A stretch of DNA of 64,000 nt from positions 1 through 64,000 of the forward strand of contig NZ_MUNS01000023.1 of assembly GCF_002002705.1 (NCBI RefSeq). The letters run 5' to 3'. The notes under the pieces are model-generated. The model was not told the DNA's origin. It saw only the letters and a list, made by a program, of their open reading frames with translations, and ran no database searches. The stretch's first letter is position 1. Each line of letters starts with the position of its first letter. This stretch comes from Polaromonas sp. C04. GTDB taxonomy: Bacteria; Pseudomonadota; Gammaproteobacteria; Burkholderiales; Burkholderiaceae_C. Below are positions 6,498 to 15,182 of this stretch, piece by piece. A program made the position numbers and the translations under genes.

Positions 6498-6512
6498 CTG
6501 GCGGAGCAGGCG
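6498..6512. other. attR, right copy of the 15-bp core within tRNA-Ser
   Basis: CTGGCGGAGCAGGCG covers the encoded CCA end and part of the acceptor and T-arm of tRNA-Ser, and is identical to 1045-1059. The tRNA stays intact on this side. Confidence 0.82.
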
Positions 6513-6588
6513 GGATTCGAACCCGCGGAGGGTTTTACCCCTCACACGCTTTCCAGGCGTGCGACTTAAACCACTCATCCACCGCTCC
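6499..6588 (-). tRNA. tRNA-Ser (anticodon GGA)
   Basis: A 90-base type II tRNA. On the minus strand the acceptor GGAGCGG pairs with CTGCTCC, followed by discriminator G and encoded CCA. The D-arm is GGATGAGTGGTTTAAGTC. The anticodon loop CTGGAAA gives GGA (6554-6552). There is a long variable arm (GTGAGGGGTAAAACCCTCC region) and a T-loop GGTTCGAATCC. It reads serine UCC/UCU codons. Its 3' end is the integration site of the adjacent element. Confidence 0.96.
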
Positions 6589-6651
6589 AGTGGGCGTGAT
6601 TGTATCAGCGCGGGGCGGCTTTCTTTGGGCAATGGCCGGGTCGCCTGCGGC

Positions 6652-7566
6652 CTACTGCGCCTTCTGCGTCTGGATCATTTTCATGGCTGAGGTAATCAAA
6701 GCCGAAACCTCGGTCATGTTGCTGGGAACGATCAGCGTGGTGCTGGACTCTGCCGCTACCTTGCTGTAGGCGTCCACCGCGCGTTCCGCCACCTTCAACT
6801 GCACGGCCTGCTCGCCGCCGGGCTGGCGGATGGCGTTCGCCACCACCTCGATGGCCCTGGCGGTGGCTTCGGCCACGGCGGTGATGGCGCCGGCTTCGCC
6901 CTGCGCGTTGTTGATGGCGGCCTGCTTTTCGCCCTCCGAGCGCGCGATGAAGGCTTCGCGCTCGCCGGTGGCGATATTGATCTGCTCCTGCCGGCGGCCT
7001 TCGGAGGCGGCAATCAGGGCGCGCTTTTCACGCTCCGCGGTGATCTGCTGCTGCATCGCATGCAGAATTTCTTTCGGCGGTGTCAGATCCTTGATTTCGT
7101 AGCGCAGCACCTTCACACCCCAGTTCAGCGCGGCCTCGTCGATGGCCTGCACCACCTGGGCGTTGATGATGTTGCGCTCCTCGAAGGTCTTGTCCAGTTC
7201 GAGCTTGCCGATCACGGAGCGCAGCGAGGTTTGCGCCAGCTGCGAGATGGCCAGGATGTAGTTGGACGAGCCGTAGCTGGCGCGCATGGCGTCGGTCACC
7301 TGGAAGTACAGGATGCCATCCACCTGCAGCTGCGTGTTGTCGCGCGTGATGCAGATCTGGCTTGCAATATCCAGCGGGATTTCCTTCAGCACGTGCTTGT
7401 AGGCCACCCGGTCGACAAAAGGCACCAGGAAGTTCAGGCCTGGCGTGAGCGTGCCGTGGTATTTGCCCAGCCGCTCAATCACCCAGGCGTGCTGTTGCGG
7501 CACGACCTTGATCGAGCGCGTGATGAAGATGACGGCGATGACAAAGATAACGATGGCGATTTCCAT
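6652..7566 (-). CDS. SPFH/Band-7 paraslipin (QmcA-like)
   Basis: A 304-residue membrane-anchored scaffold protein. An N-terminal hydrophobic segment (residues 1-16) is followed by the Band-7/SPFH domain (about 20-185; VVPQQHAWVIERLGKYHGTL is diagnostic). A long alanine/glutamate-rich coiled coil follows (about 185-265), which drives oligomerisation. Such proteins organise membrane microdomains and protease complexes. The NfeD-type partner lies 98 bp upstream in the same orientation, the usual pairing. Length is normal for QmcA/YbbK. A specific client in this organism is unknown. Confidence 0.93.
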   Translation of the reverse strand: MEIAIVIFVIAVIFITRSIKVVPQQHAWVIERLGKYHGTLTPGLNFLVPFVDRVAYKHVLKEIPLDIASQICITRDNTQLQVDGILYFQVTDAMRASYGSSNYILAISQLAQTSLRSVIGKLELDKTFEERNIINAQVVQAIDEAALNWGVKVLRYEIKDLTPPKEILHAMQQQITAEREKRALIAASEGRRQEQINIATGEREAFIARSEGEKQAAINNAQGEAGAITAVAEATARAIEVVANAIRQPGGEQAVQLKVAERAVDAYSKVAAESSTTLIVPSNMTEVSALITSAMKMIQTQKAQ

Positions 7567-7664
7567 ATTTTCCCTTGATGAGTTGGTTGTTGGTTGTTGG
7601 TTGATGGATGGATGCGCTCAGAGCAGGGCCTGCCGCGACGCAGCAAGCCCGGCTCCACAGAGGC

Positions 7665-8090
7665 TCAGATTTTGTCGACTAGCAGGCGGCTGCCAATCAC
7701 TTCGGCCACGCGGTGCGGCCCGCTGGAGGGCGGATTGCCGGGGCGATGCATGACGGTCCAGTTGGCGCCGCGGTATTTCACCGTGGCCGTGCCGTCGGGA
7801 TTCCAGGATTCGACGTTGACCGTTTCGCCGATGTCCAGATTGACATCGCGGTTGGTGCTGGCGGACGCGGCGGCGGGGTGCCGGCCCCGAATGAAATACC
7901 AGGCCACGACGGCGCCACCGCCGACCACGGCGGCCACCAGCAGTTGCGTGACCGTGCTGGCGCCCAGTTGCGCCGCCACAGCGGCCGCGGCCAGCCCTAT
8001 GGCGAGCATCAGCAGGTAAAAGGTGCCCGTCGTCAGCTCCACGACGATTGCAATGCCCGCGAGCAGCCACCAAATGGTTGATTCAGCCAT
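7665..8090 (-). CDS. NfeD-family membrane protein (short, YbbJ-like)
   Basis: A 141-residue protein with two or three N-terminal membrane helices (about residues 5-70) and a C-terminal OB-fold of the NfeD type (about 80-140; GETVNVESWNPDGTATVKYRGANW). It is the partner of the downstream paraslipin and is expected to form a complex with it in the inner membrane. This is the short form lacking the N-terminal serine protease. ATG at 8090 is chosen because the membrane domain begins there. The gene is divergent from the decarboxylase gene at 8230. Confidence 0.9.
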   Translation of the reverse strand: MAESTIWWLLAGIAIVVELTTGTFYLLMLAIGLAAAAVAAQLGASTVTQLLVAAVVGGGAVVAWYFIRGRHPAAASASTNRDVNLDIGETVNVESWNPDGTATVKYRGANWTVMHRPGNPPSSGPHRVAEVIGSRLLVDKI

Positions 8091-8229
8091 GTTTCCCGCT
8101 TCTCCATTGTGTTGCCTGAGACACATTTTGAGGCAAAAGGGGGCTTCGCAAGAGCGCGGACACTTTAATTCCTTACACTTCGCGCTGGCTGGTTTTTTCT
8201 GTTTCCCATTCACTGGCGCCGAGGCCTGC

Positions 8230-10506
8230 ATGAAATTTCGCTTTCCCATTGTCATCATCGACGAAGACTTCCGCTCCGAGAACACTTCGGGTCTGGGCAT
8301 TCGCGCCCTGGCACAAGCCATCGAGAGCGAGGGCTTCGAGGTGCTTGGGGTGACCGGCTACGGCGACCTGAGCCAGTTTGCCCAGCAGCAAAGCCGCGCC
8401 AGTGCGTTCATTTTGTCGATTGACGATGAAGAGTTCACGCCCGGTCCGGACCTGGACCCGGCGGTGCTGAACCTGCGCTCGTTCATCGAGGAGGTGCGGC
8501 GCAAGAATCTCGACGTGCCGATTTACGTGTACGGCGAGACCAAAACCTCGCGCCACATCCCCAACGACATCCTGCGTGAGCTGCACGGCTTCATCCACAT
8601 GTTCGAGGACACGCCCGAGTTCGTGGCGCGCCACATCATCCGCGAGGCCAAGAGTTACCTGGAGGGCGTGCAGCCGCCGTTCTTCAAGGCGCTGCTCGAC
8701 TACGCCGAGGATGGCTCCTACTCCTGGCATTGCCCGGGGCACTCGGGGGGCGTCGCCTTCCTGAAAAGCCCGGTGGGGCAGATGTACCACCAGTTTTATG
8801 GCGAGAACATGCTGCGCGCCGATGTCTGCAACGCGGTCGAGGAGCTGGGCCAGTTGCTGGACCACGACGGCGCGATTGGCGAGAGCGAGCGCAATGCCGC
8901 GCGCATCTTCAACGCCGATCACTGCTTCTTCGTGACCAACGGCACCAGCACCTCGAACAAGATGGTGTGGCACCACACCGTGGCGCCCGGCGACGTGGTG
9001 GTAGTGGACCGCAACTGCCACAAATCCATCCTGCACGCCATCATCATGACCGGCGCGATCCCCGTGTTCATGAAGCCCACGCGCAACCACTTCGGCATCA
9101 TCGGCCCGATTCCGCAAAGCGAGTTCGAACCGGCCTCGATCCGCGCCAAGATCCGCGCCAATCCGCTGCTCGCGGGCGTCGATGCGAGCAAGATCAAGCC
9201 ACGTGTGCTGGCCCTGACGCAATCGACCTACGACGGTGTGCTCTACAACACCGAGACCATCAAGAAGATGCTCGATGGCTACGTGGAGAACCTGCACTTC
9301 GACGAAGCCTGGCTGCCGCATGCGGCGTTTCACCCGTTCTACGGCACCTACCACGCCATGGGCAAGAAGCGGGCGCGGCCGAAGAACTCGGTGGTGTATG
9401 CCACCCAGTCGATTCACAAGCTGCTGGCGGGCATCAGCCAGGCCAGCCAGGTGCTGGTGCAGGATTCGCAGAACGTCAAGCTGGACCGGCATCTGTTCAA
9501 CGAGGCGTACCTGATGCATACCTCGACCTCGCCGCAGTACAGCATCATCGCCAGCTGCGACGTGGCCGCCGCCATGATGGAGCCCCCCGGCGGCACGGCG
9601 CTGGTGGAGGAGAGCATTGCCGAGGCACTGGACTTTCGCCGCGCCATGCGCAAGATTGCCGAAGAGTACGGCGGCGACTGGTGGTTCAAGGTCTGGGGGC
9701 CCGACAAGCTGGTGGAAGAAGGCATCGGCCGCGCCGACGACTGGATCATCAAGGGCGAGTCGAAGAAGGCCAAGGCCGGCGTCAACTGGCACGGCTTTGG
9801 CAAGATGGCCACGGGCTTCAACATGCTGGACCCGATCAAGTCCACCATCGTCACGCCCGGAATGGACCTGAACGGCAAGTTTGCCAAGACCGGCATTCCG
9901 GCCAGCGTCGTGACCAAGTTCCTCGCCGAGCACGGCGTGGTGGTCGAGAAGACGGGGCTCTACAGCTTCTTCATCATGTTCACGATCGGCATCACCAAGG
10001 GCCGCTGGAACAGCATGCTGACCGCGCTGCAGCAGTTCAAGGACGACTACGACAAGAACCAGCCGATGTGGCGCATCCTGCCGGAGTTCTGCCAGAAGTA
10101 CCCGAAATACGAAAAAATGGGCCTGGCCAACCTGTGCCAGCATTTGCACGCGCTGTATGCCCGCTACGACATTGCGCGGCTCACCACCGACATGTATCTG
10201 AGCGACCTGACGCCGGCCATGAAGCCCAGCGACGCCTATGCCCACATCGCGCTGCGCAAGACCGAACGCGTGGAGATCGACCAGCTGGAAGGGCGCATCA
10301 CCGTCGGCCTGGTGACGCCGTACCCGCCGGGCATCCCGCTGTTGATCCCGGGCGAGGTCTTCAACAGGAAGATCGTGGACTACCTGAAGTTCTCACGCGA
10401 ATTCAACGCGCAATGTCCGGGCTTCGAGACCGATATTCACGGCCTGGTCGAAGAAGAGGATGCCGACGGCAAGAAGCACTACTTCGCCGACTGCGTGCAG
10501 GAATAA
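8230..10506 (+). CDS. Orn/Lys/Arg decarboxylase (class III, PLP-dependent)
   Basis: A 758-residue enzyme with the three-part layout of inducible basic amino-acid decarboxylases: an N-terminal receiver-like wing domain (1-130), a fold-type I PLP core (about 150-450) with PLP lysine Lys397 in ATQSIHKLLAG, and a C-terminal domain ending near GLVTPYPPGIPLLIPGE. It should remove CO2 from arginine, lysine or ornithine, yielding agmatine, cadaverine or putrescine in the cytoplasm. The length is closest to AdiA-type arginine decarboxylase, but substrate cannot be fixed from sequence alone. It stands alone, without an adjacent antiporter, so acid resistance is less certain than polyamine synthesis. 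Confidence 0.92.
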   Translation: MKFRFPIVIIDEDFRSENTSGLGIRALAQAIESEGFEVLGVTGYGDLSQFAQQQSRASAFILSIDDEEFTPGPDLDPAVLNLRSFIEEVRRKNLDVPIYVYGETKTSRHIPNDILRELHGFIHMFEDTPEFVARHIIREAKSYLEGVQPPFFKALLDYAEDGSYSWHCPGHSGGVAFLKSPVGQMYHQFYGENMLRADVCNAVEELGQLLDHDGAIGESERNAARIFNADHCFFVTNGTSTSNKMVWHHTVAPGDVVVVDRNCHKSILHAIIMTGAIPVFMKPTRNHFGIIGPIPQSEFEPASIRAKIRANPLLAGVDASKIKPRVLALTQSTYDGVLYNTETIKKMLDGYVENLHFDEAWLPHAAFHPFYGTYHAMGKKRARPKNSVVYATQSIHKLLAGISQASQVLVQDSQNVKLDRHLFNEAYLMHTSTSPQYSIIASCDVAAAMMEPPGGTALVEESIAEALDFRRAMRKIAEEYGGDWWFKVWGPDKLVEEGIGRADDWIIKGESKKAKAGVNWHGFGKMATGFNMLDPIKSTIVTPGMDLNGKFAKTGIPASVVTKFLAEHGVVVEKTGLYSFFIMFTIGITKGRWNSMLTALQQFKDDYDKNQPMWRILPEFCQKYPKYEKMGLANLCQHLHALYARYDIARLTTDMYLSDLTPAMKPSDAYAHIALRKTERVEIDQLEGRITVGLVTPYPPGIPLLIPGEVFNRKIVDYLKFSREFNAQCPGFETDIHGLVEEEDADGKKHYFADCVQE

Positions 10507-10530
10507 CCCGGCGGCAAGCGCCAACCTGCC

Positions 10531-11400
10531 TCAGGACGGCATGTCCTCGCGCACGCGCATGAAGCTGGCGAAGCGGGGAAGGCCGCTGTCGTTCAGCCCC
10601 CTGAAGCGGTAAGTCACCCAGCTGCCCAGCGCGGGCGGGTTCCTGCGCTGTTCGTCGCTGAACCCCGTGCCCAGCTTGAAGCGCAGGCCCGGTTGGCCTG
10701 CTGCATCCGGCATTTGCACCAGCAGCGCGCCCAGCAGGCCCGCGTACTTGCCCTTGCCGGGGATGTGCGCGATGACCCGGGCCTCGGCGTCCTCATGGGT
10801 TTTGACCTTGAGCAGATCGTCGTTGCGCTGCGCCCGGTACAGCGATGCGCCGCGGTGCAGCATCAAGCCTTCGCCACCCAGCCTGACGGTTTTGGCCAGC
10901 AGCGCCTGTAACGTCTGGTGGCTGGCGACACGGCTTTGCGCGACCGGCTGGACCCAGGGCACCGCCATCGTAGCGAGCAGCTGGTTCAGCACCGGAATGC
11001 GCTCGGTGAACGGGCCGCCCTGCGCCGGCAGGTCGAACACCATGAAGCGCATGCCGCGCCAGGCGGCATCAATGGGTATTTGCTGGCGCACCGTGGAGAC
11101 TGCCTTGGTGAATTGCCCGCGGCCGGCCCACAGCTCGCCGTCGAGCGGGGTGGCCGGCCAACCCGCGGTGAACCACGCCGGTGCATTGACGCGCTCGCCG
11201 CCCCGCGTCAGCAGTTGTTGGCCATCCCAGTAACCGCGCACGCCGTCATACTTCTCGCTCACCCAATAGTCCGCCAGCGGCACACCGGGGTGGTAGACGT
11301 TGGCCAGCATCAACGGCGAGTTGACCCCGGCGGTGGCCCAGGTCAATGGGCTGCCCGCGGCGCCCACTGCCAGCAGCGCGAGCAGGTGTCTGCGGCGCAT
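10531..11400 (-). CDS. Periplasmic ATP-dependent DNA ligase (LigE-type)
   Basis: A 289-residue minimal ligase with a signal peptide (MRRRHLLALLAVGAAGSPLTWA). The nucleotidyltransferase motifs are in order: motif I SEKYDGVRG with adenylated Lys50, motif III FMVFDLP, motif IV GGEGLMLH, motif V LLKVK. A C-terminal OB-fold follows (VTYRFRGLNDSGLPRFASF). It lacks a zinc finger or BRCT domain, as expected for LigE. It seals nicks with ATP. Known LigE proteins are exported and have been linked to DNA uptake or extracellular DNA; the role here is inferred. It is downstream of and convergent with the decarboxylase gene. Confidence 0.88.
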   Translation of the reverse strand: MRRRHLLALLAVGAAGSPLTWATAGVNSPLMLANVYHPGVPLADYWVSEKYDGVRGYWDGQQLLTRGGERVNAPAWFTAGWPATPLDGELWAGRGQFTKAVSTVRQQIPIDAAWRGMRFMVFDLPAQGGPFTERIPVLNQLLATMAVPWVQPVAQSRVASHQTLQALLAKTVRLGGEGLMLHRGASLYRAQRNDDLLKVKTHEDAEARVIAHIPGKGKYAGLLGALLVQMPDAAGQPGLRFKLGTGFSDEQRRNPPALGSWVTYRFRGLNDSGLPRFASFMRVREDMPS

Positions 11401-11487
11401 GCTTACGTCAGGCGGTTGCTACCAAAATGGGAGCTGACAGCCAATATTGGATAGGGGCTGCAGCACGATTTCATCGTCAACCCGGTG

Positions 11488-12276
11488 TCAGACGTTGTCG
11501 CGCGAGATACCCGCGGTGTGGCTGAAGCCGCCGTCCACATAGGTGATCTCCGCGGTGACGCCGCTGGCCAGATCGCTGAGCAGGAAGGCCGCGACATTGC
11601 CCACGTCCTCGATGGTGACGTTGCGGCGCAGCGGCGAGGCCGACGCGACCATGCCCAGCAGCTTGCCGAAGTCCTTGATGCCGCTGGCCGCCAGCGTCTT
11701 GATCGGGCCGGCGCTGATGCCGTTGACGCGCATGCCGCGCGGACCGAACGACTCGGCCAGATAGCGCACTGAAGCCTCCAGACTGGCCTTGGCCAGGCCC
11801 ATGGTGTTGTAGTTGGGCACCGCGCGCATCGCGCCAAGGTAGGTCATGGTCAGCAGGGCCGACTTGTCGTTGAGGTAGGGCAGGGCTGCCTTGGCCATCG
11901 CGGGGAAGCTATAGGCGCTGATGTCGTGGGCGATCCTGAAGGATTCGCGGTTCAGGCCCTCGAGGAAGTCGCCGGCAATGGCCTCGCGCGGCGCGAACCC
12001 GATGCTGTGCACAAAGCCGTCGAATTTGGGCCAGGTTTGCGCCAGGTCAGCGAACAGCTTGTCAATTTGCGCATCGTCGCCGACGTCGCAGTCGAAGACC
12101 AGCTTCGAGTCGAAGTCGCCAGCGAATTCGGTGATGCGGTCCTTGAAACGCTCGCCCACATAGCTGAAGGCCAGCTCGGCTCCCTGCGCGTGGCAGGCCT
12201 TGGCGACGCCGTAGGCGATCGAGCGATTCGACAACACGCCGGTGATCAGCAATTTCTTGCCCGTGAGAAAACCCAT
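11488..12276 (-). CDS. fabI: Enoyl-[acyl-carrier-protein] reductase (NADH) FabI
   Basis: A 262-residue short-chain dehydrogenase catalysing the last reduction of each fatty-acid elongation cycle. The Rossmann start [14 protein letters not shown] is the FabI variant of the glycine motif. Tyr146, Tyr156 and Lys163 (YNTMGLAKA) match the E. coli FabI catalytic residues in both spacing and numbering. The ATG at 12276 begins MGFLTGKK; upstream in-frame codons are not conserved. The gene is divergent from yejA, with 34 bp between the starts, so the promoters must overlap. Confidence 0.97.
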   Translation of the reverse strand: MGFLTGKKLLITGVLSNRSIAYGVAKACHAQGAELAFSYVGERFKDRITEFAGDFDSKLVFDCDVGDDAQIDKLFADLAQTWPKFDGFVHSIGFAPREAIAGDFLEGLNRESFRIAHDISAYSFPAMAKAALPYLNDKSALLTMTYLGAMRAVPNYNTMGLAKASLEASVRYLAESFGPRGMRVNGISAGPIKTLAASGIKDFGKLLGMVASASPLRRNVTIEDVGNVAAFLLSDLASGVTAEITYVDGGFSHTAGISRDNV

Positions 12277-12310
12277 GATGCGTAACTCCTTGTTCGTGCA
12301 GAATTGTCGC

Positions 12311-14134
12311 ATGCGAGGTCTGTTGTTTTGTGGCTTGATCTGGGTTTGTGCGCCGTGCTGGGCCGCGCATGCCTACGCCCAGTTTGGCGACATCAAGTAC
12401 CCGGCCGGCTTTGATCACTTCGACTACGTCAATGCACAGGCGCCCAAGGGCGGCGAAATCACGCTGGTGCCGCCCACGCGCCTGTCCAACTTCGACAAGT
12501 ACAACCCGTTCACCCTCAAAGGCAGTGCGCCACCGGGCCTCAACGGCCTGGTGTTCGAAACGCTGCTGACGGGCACGCTCGACGAGCCGACGACGGCGTA
12601 CGGCCTGCTCGCCGAGGACGTGTCGGTGGCGCCCGACAAGCTGTCCGTGGTGTTCCGCCTGAACCCGAAGGCCCGCTTCGACAACGGCGACCCGGTGCTG
12701 GCAGCGGATGTGAAGTACTCGTTCGACAAGATCACCAGCAAGGAAGCCGCGCCGCAATTTCGCACCCTTTTTGGCGAGGTCAAGGGTGCCACCGTGCTGG
12801 ACGCGCGCAGTGTGCGCTTCGACTTCAAGCGGGCCAATGCCGAGCTGCCGCTGATCGTGGGCGGCCTGCCGGTGTTCAGCCCCAAGTGGGGGCAGGGAAA
12901 ATCGCTGGACCAGATCATCGCCGATCTGCCCATCGGCACCGGGCCGTACAAGATCGGCAAGGTGAATTTCGGCAAGGACATCAGCTACGAACGCGACCCG
13001 AACTACTGGGCGCGCGATGTCAACGTGCGCCGCGGCATGTTCAATTTTCAGCGTATCACCTACAAGATCTACCAGGACAACACGGCCCAGCTGGAAGCCT
13101 TCAAGGCCGGCGAGTTCGACTACATCCAGTCCTTCATTGCGCGCGAATGGGCGCGCGCCTTCACGGGACGGCAGTTCGACTCGGGCCGGCTCATCAAGAA
13201 GGAGCTCAGGAACGGCAACGCCGGAGACTTCCAGGGCTTTCTGTTCAACACGCGGCGCGACAAGTTCAAGGACGTGCGCGTGCGCCAGGCGATCGGGCTG
13301 GCCATGGATTTTGAATGGCTCAATCGCCAGCTGTTCTACAACGCCTACACCCGCGTGCGCGGCTACTTCGTGGCCAGCGACTTCGAGGCCAAAGGCATGC
13401 CCGGCGCGGACGAGCTGGCGCTGCTGGAGCCGCTCAGGGGCAAGCTGCCGCCCGAAGTGTTCACGCAACCCGTGCCGCTGCCACCGGTGACCAGCCTCGA
13501 TCCCCGCTCCGGCATGACGTTGCGCGACAACCTGCGCCGCGCCAAGGCCCTGCTGATGGAGGCCGGCTGGACCTACCGCGACGGGGCCTTGCGCAACGCC
13601 AAAGGGGAGGCTTTCAGCATCGAGTTTCTCGACAACTCCGGCTCCATGGGACGCGTGGTCACGCCGTACGCGCAGAACCTCGAAAAGCTCGGCATCGCAG
13701 TGAGCTACCGTGTGATCGACTTCGCCATCCTGCAAAAGCGCATGGATGTGTTCGACTTCGACATCATCAGCAACCGCGTGGTCGGCAGCGAGGCGCCGGG
13801 CAGCGAACTGCTCGATCGCTTCGGCTCGAAGGCGGCCGACACCGAGGGCTCGGGCAATTTCATCGGCGTCAAAAGTCCCGCGGTGGACGCGCTGCTGGAC
13901 AAGGTGACGTCATCGCACACCCGGCCCGAACTGATCGCCAGCGTGCGCGCGCTGGACCGCGTGCTGCGCTTTGGCCACTACGTGGTGCCGCACTGGTACA
14001 GCAGTGTGTTCCGGGTGGCCTACCGCGCCGGCCGCTTCGAGCAGCCGGCGATTACGCCGCGCTACTACCAGCCCGACAGCTGGGTCACCTCGGTCTGGTG
14101 GGCGTCCGCGGCGAATCTGCGGGACCAGCCCTGA
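12311..14134 (+). CDS. yejA: Peptide ABC transporter periplasmic binding protein YejA
   Basis: A 607-residue solute-binding protein of the extracellular family 5 (oligopeptide type) with a signal peptide ending near AHAYA at residue 22. The mature start [24 protein letters not shown] is characteristic of YejA. It delivers oligopeptides, and in enterobacteria microcin C, to YejBEF. First gene of yejABEF; the next start lies 13 bp after the stop. Length matches the family. Confidence 0.95.
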   Translation: MRGLLFCGLIWVCAPCWAAHAYAQFGDIKYPAGFDHFDYVNAQAPKGGEITLVPPTRLSNFDKYNPFTLKGSAPPGLNGLVFETLLTGTLDEPTTAYGLLAEDVSVAPDKLSVVFRLNPKARFDNGDPVLAADVKYSFDKITSKEAAPQFRTLFGEVKGATVLDARSVRFDFKRANAELPLIVGGLPVFSPKWGQGKSLDQIIADLPIGTGPYKIGKVNFGKDISYERDPNYWARDVNVRRGMFNFQRITYKIYQDNTAQLEAFKAGEFDYIQSFIAREWARAFTGRQFDSGRLIKKELRNGNAGDFQGFLFNTRRDKFKDVRVRQAIGLAMDFEWLNRQLFYNAYTRVRGYFVASDFEAKGMPGADELALLEPLRGKLPPEVFTQPVPLPPVTSLDPRSGMTLRDNLRRAKALLMEAGWTYRDGALRNAKGEAFSIEFLDNSGSMGRVVTPYAQNLEKLGIAVSYRVIDFAILQKRMDVFDFDIISNRVVGSEAPGSELLDRFGSKAADTEGSGNFIGVKSPAVDALLDKVTSSHTRPELIASVRALDRVLRFGHYVVPHWYSSVFRVAYRAGRFEQPAITPRYYQPDSWVTSVWWASAANLRDQP

Positions 14135-14147
14135 GCGGTATCAACCC

Positions 14148-15182
14148 ATGTTCTCCTACGTCCTCAAACGGCTGCTGCTCATGATTCCCACCTTGCTGGG
14201 GGTGCTGCTGGTGACCTTCGTCGTGATCCAGTTCGTGCCGGGCGGCCCGGTGGAGCAGATGGTGGCGCAACTGCAGGGGCGCAACACGGGCGGGGAAGGG
14301 CCTGCGGCGTCGGGGGCTGGCTACCGCGGGCGCCAGGGTGTGGATGCGGCGCGCATCGCCGAGATCCGCCAGCTCTACGGCTTCGACAGGCCGGCTCCCG
14401 AGCGCTTTTTACGCATGCTCGGGCAGTTCGCGCGCTTTGACCTCGGCAAGAGCTTTTACTATCCCAAGGATGTGTGGCAGCTGGTGAAGGAGAAGCTGCC
14501 GGTGTCGATCAGCCTCGGGCTGTGGACCTTTCTGGTGAGCTACCTCATCTCGGTGCCGCTGGGCATTGCCAAGGCGGTGCGCGCCGGCTCGCGCTTCGAC
14601 ACCCTGAGCAGCCTGGTCGTGCTGGTGGGCTATGCCATTCCCGGCTTCGTGCTCGGCGTGGCGATGCTCGTAATTTTCGGCGGTCAGCTGCAGTGGTTTC
14701 CGCTGCGCGGGCTGACCTCGAGCAACTGGGATGCCCTGAGCTGGGGCGCCAGGATCACGGACTACCTGTGGCACATCACGCTGCCCGTCATCGCCAGTGT
14801 GGTCGGCGCGTTCGCTGTCATCACGATGCTGACCAAGAACGTGTTTCTCGAGGAAATCCGCAAGCAATACGTGCTGACGGCGCGCGCCAAGGGGCTGTCC
14901 GAGCGCCGCGTGCTGTGGAAGCACGTGCTGCGCAATGCGCTGATTCCGCTGGTCACCGGTTTTCCGGCCGCCTTCGTCGGCGCGTTCTTCACCAGCTCGC
15001 TGCTGATCGAAACGCTGTTCTCGCTCGACGGGCTGGGCCTGCTGTCGTACGAGTCCGTGATCCGCCGCGACTATCCGGTGGTACTGGGAACGCTGTACTT
15101 CTTCACACTGATCGGGCTGGTGACCAAGCTCATCAGCGACCTCTGCTACGTCTGGGTGGACCCGCGTGTCAGGTTTGACTGA
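14148..15182 (+). CDS. yejB: Peptide ABC transporter permease YejB
   Basis: A 344-residue inner-membrane permease of the OppB type. It has a first membrane helix (YVLKRLLLMIPTLLGVLLVT), a periplasmic insertion, then five more helices and the EAA coupling motif region near YVLTARAKGLSERRVLWKHVLRNAL. It pairs with YejE to form the channel. The insertion at residues about 35-75 contains a Gly-rich linker (GRNTGGEGPAASGAG). Its stop overlaps the yejE start region. Confidence 0.95.
   Translation: MFSYVLKRLLLMIPTLLGVLLVTFVVIQFVPGGPVEQMVAQLQGRNTGGEGPAASGAGYRGRQGVDAARIAEIRQLYGFDRPAPERFLRMLGQFARFDLGKSFYYPKDVWQLVKEKLPVSISLGLWTFLVSYLISVPLGIAKAVRAGSRFDTLSSLVVLVGYAIPGFVLGVAMLVIFGGQLQWFPLRGLTSSNWDALSWGARITDYLWHITLPVIASVVGAFAVITMLTKNVFLEEIRKQYVLTARAKGLSERRVLWKHVLRNALIPLVTGFPAAFVGAFFTSSLLIETLFSLDGLGLLSYESVIRRDYPVVLGTLYFFTLIGLVTKLISDLCYVWVDPRVRFD

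Larger units (their letters stand above)
1045..6512. mobile_element. Integrative element in tRNA-Ser(GGA), about 5.5 kb
   Basis: The element is delimited by an exact 15-bp direct repeat, CTGGCGGAGCAGGCG, at 1045-1059 and 6498-6512. The right copy is the 3' end of an intact tRNA-Ser gene, a classical target of tyrosine integrases. Inside are an integrase 145 bp from the left end, an AlpA-like regulator, a chain of small genes overlapping by ATGA junctions, a probable replication initiator and a terminator. I see no capsid, terminase, mobilisation, resistance or defence genes. It could be a phage satellite or a minimal integrative plasmid-like element. The boundaries are well supported; the class is inference. 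Confidence 0.85.

Noticed and set aside
8173-10245. Very long open frame antisense to the decarboxylase gene
   Set aside because: It mirrors the GC-rich third codon positions of the sense gene, has a His/Val/Gly-biased composition and no domain, while the sense frame is a clear PLP decarboxylase.
12062-13735. Long antisense frame across yejA and fabI
   Set aside because: Low-complexity composition and no recognisable domain; both sense genes are well supported.
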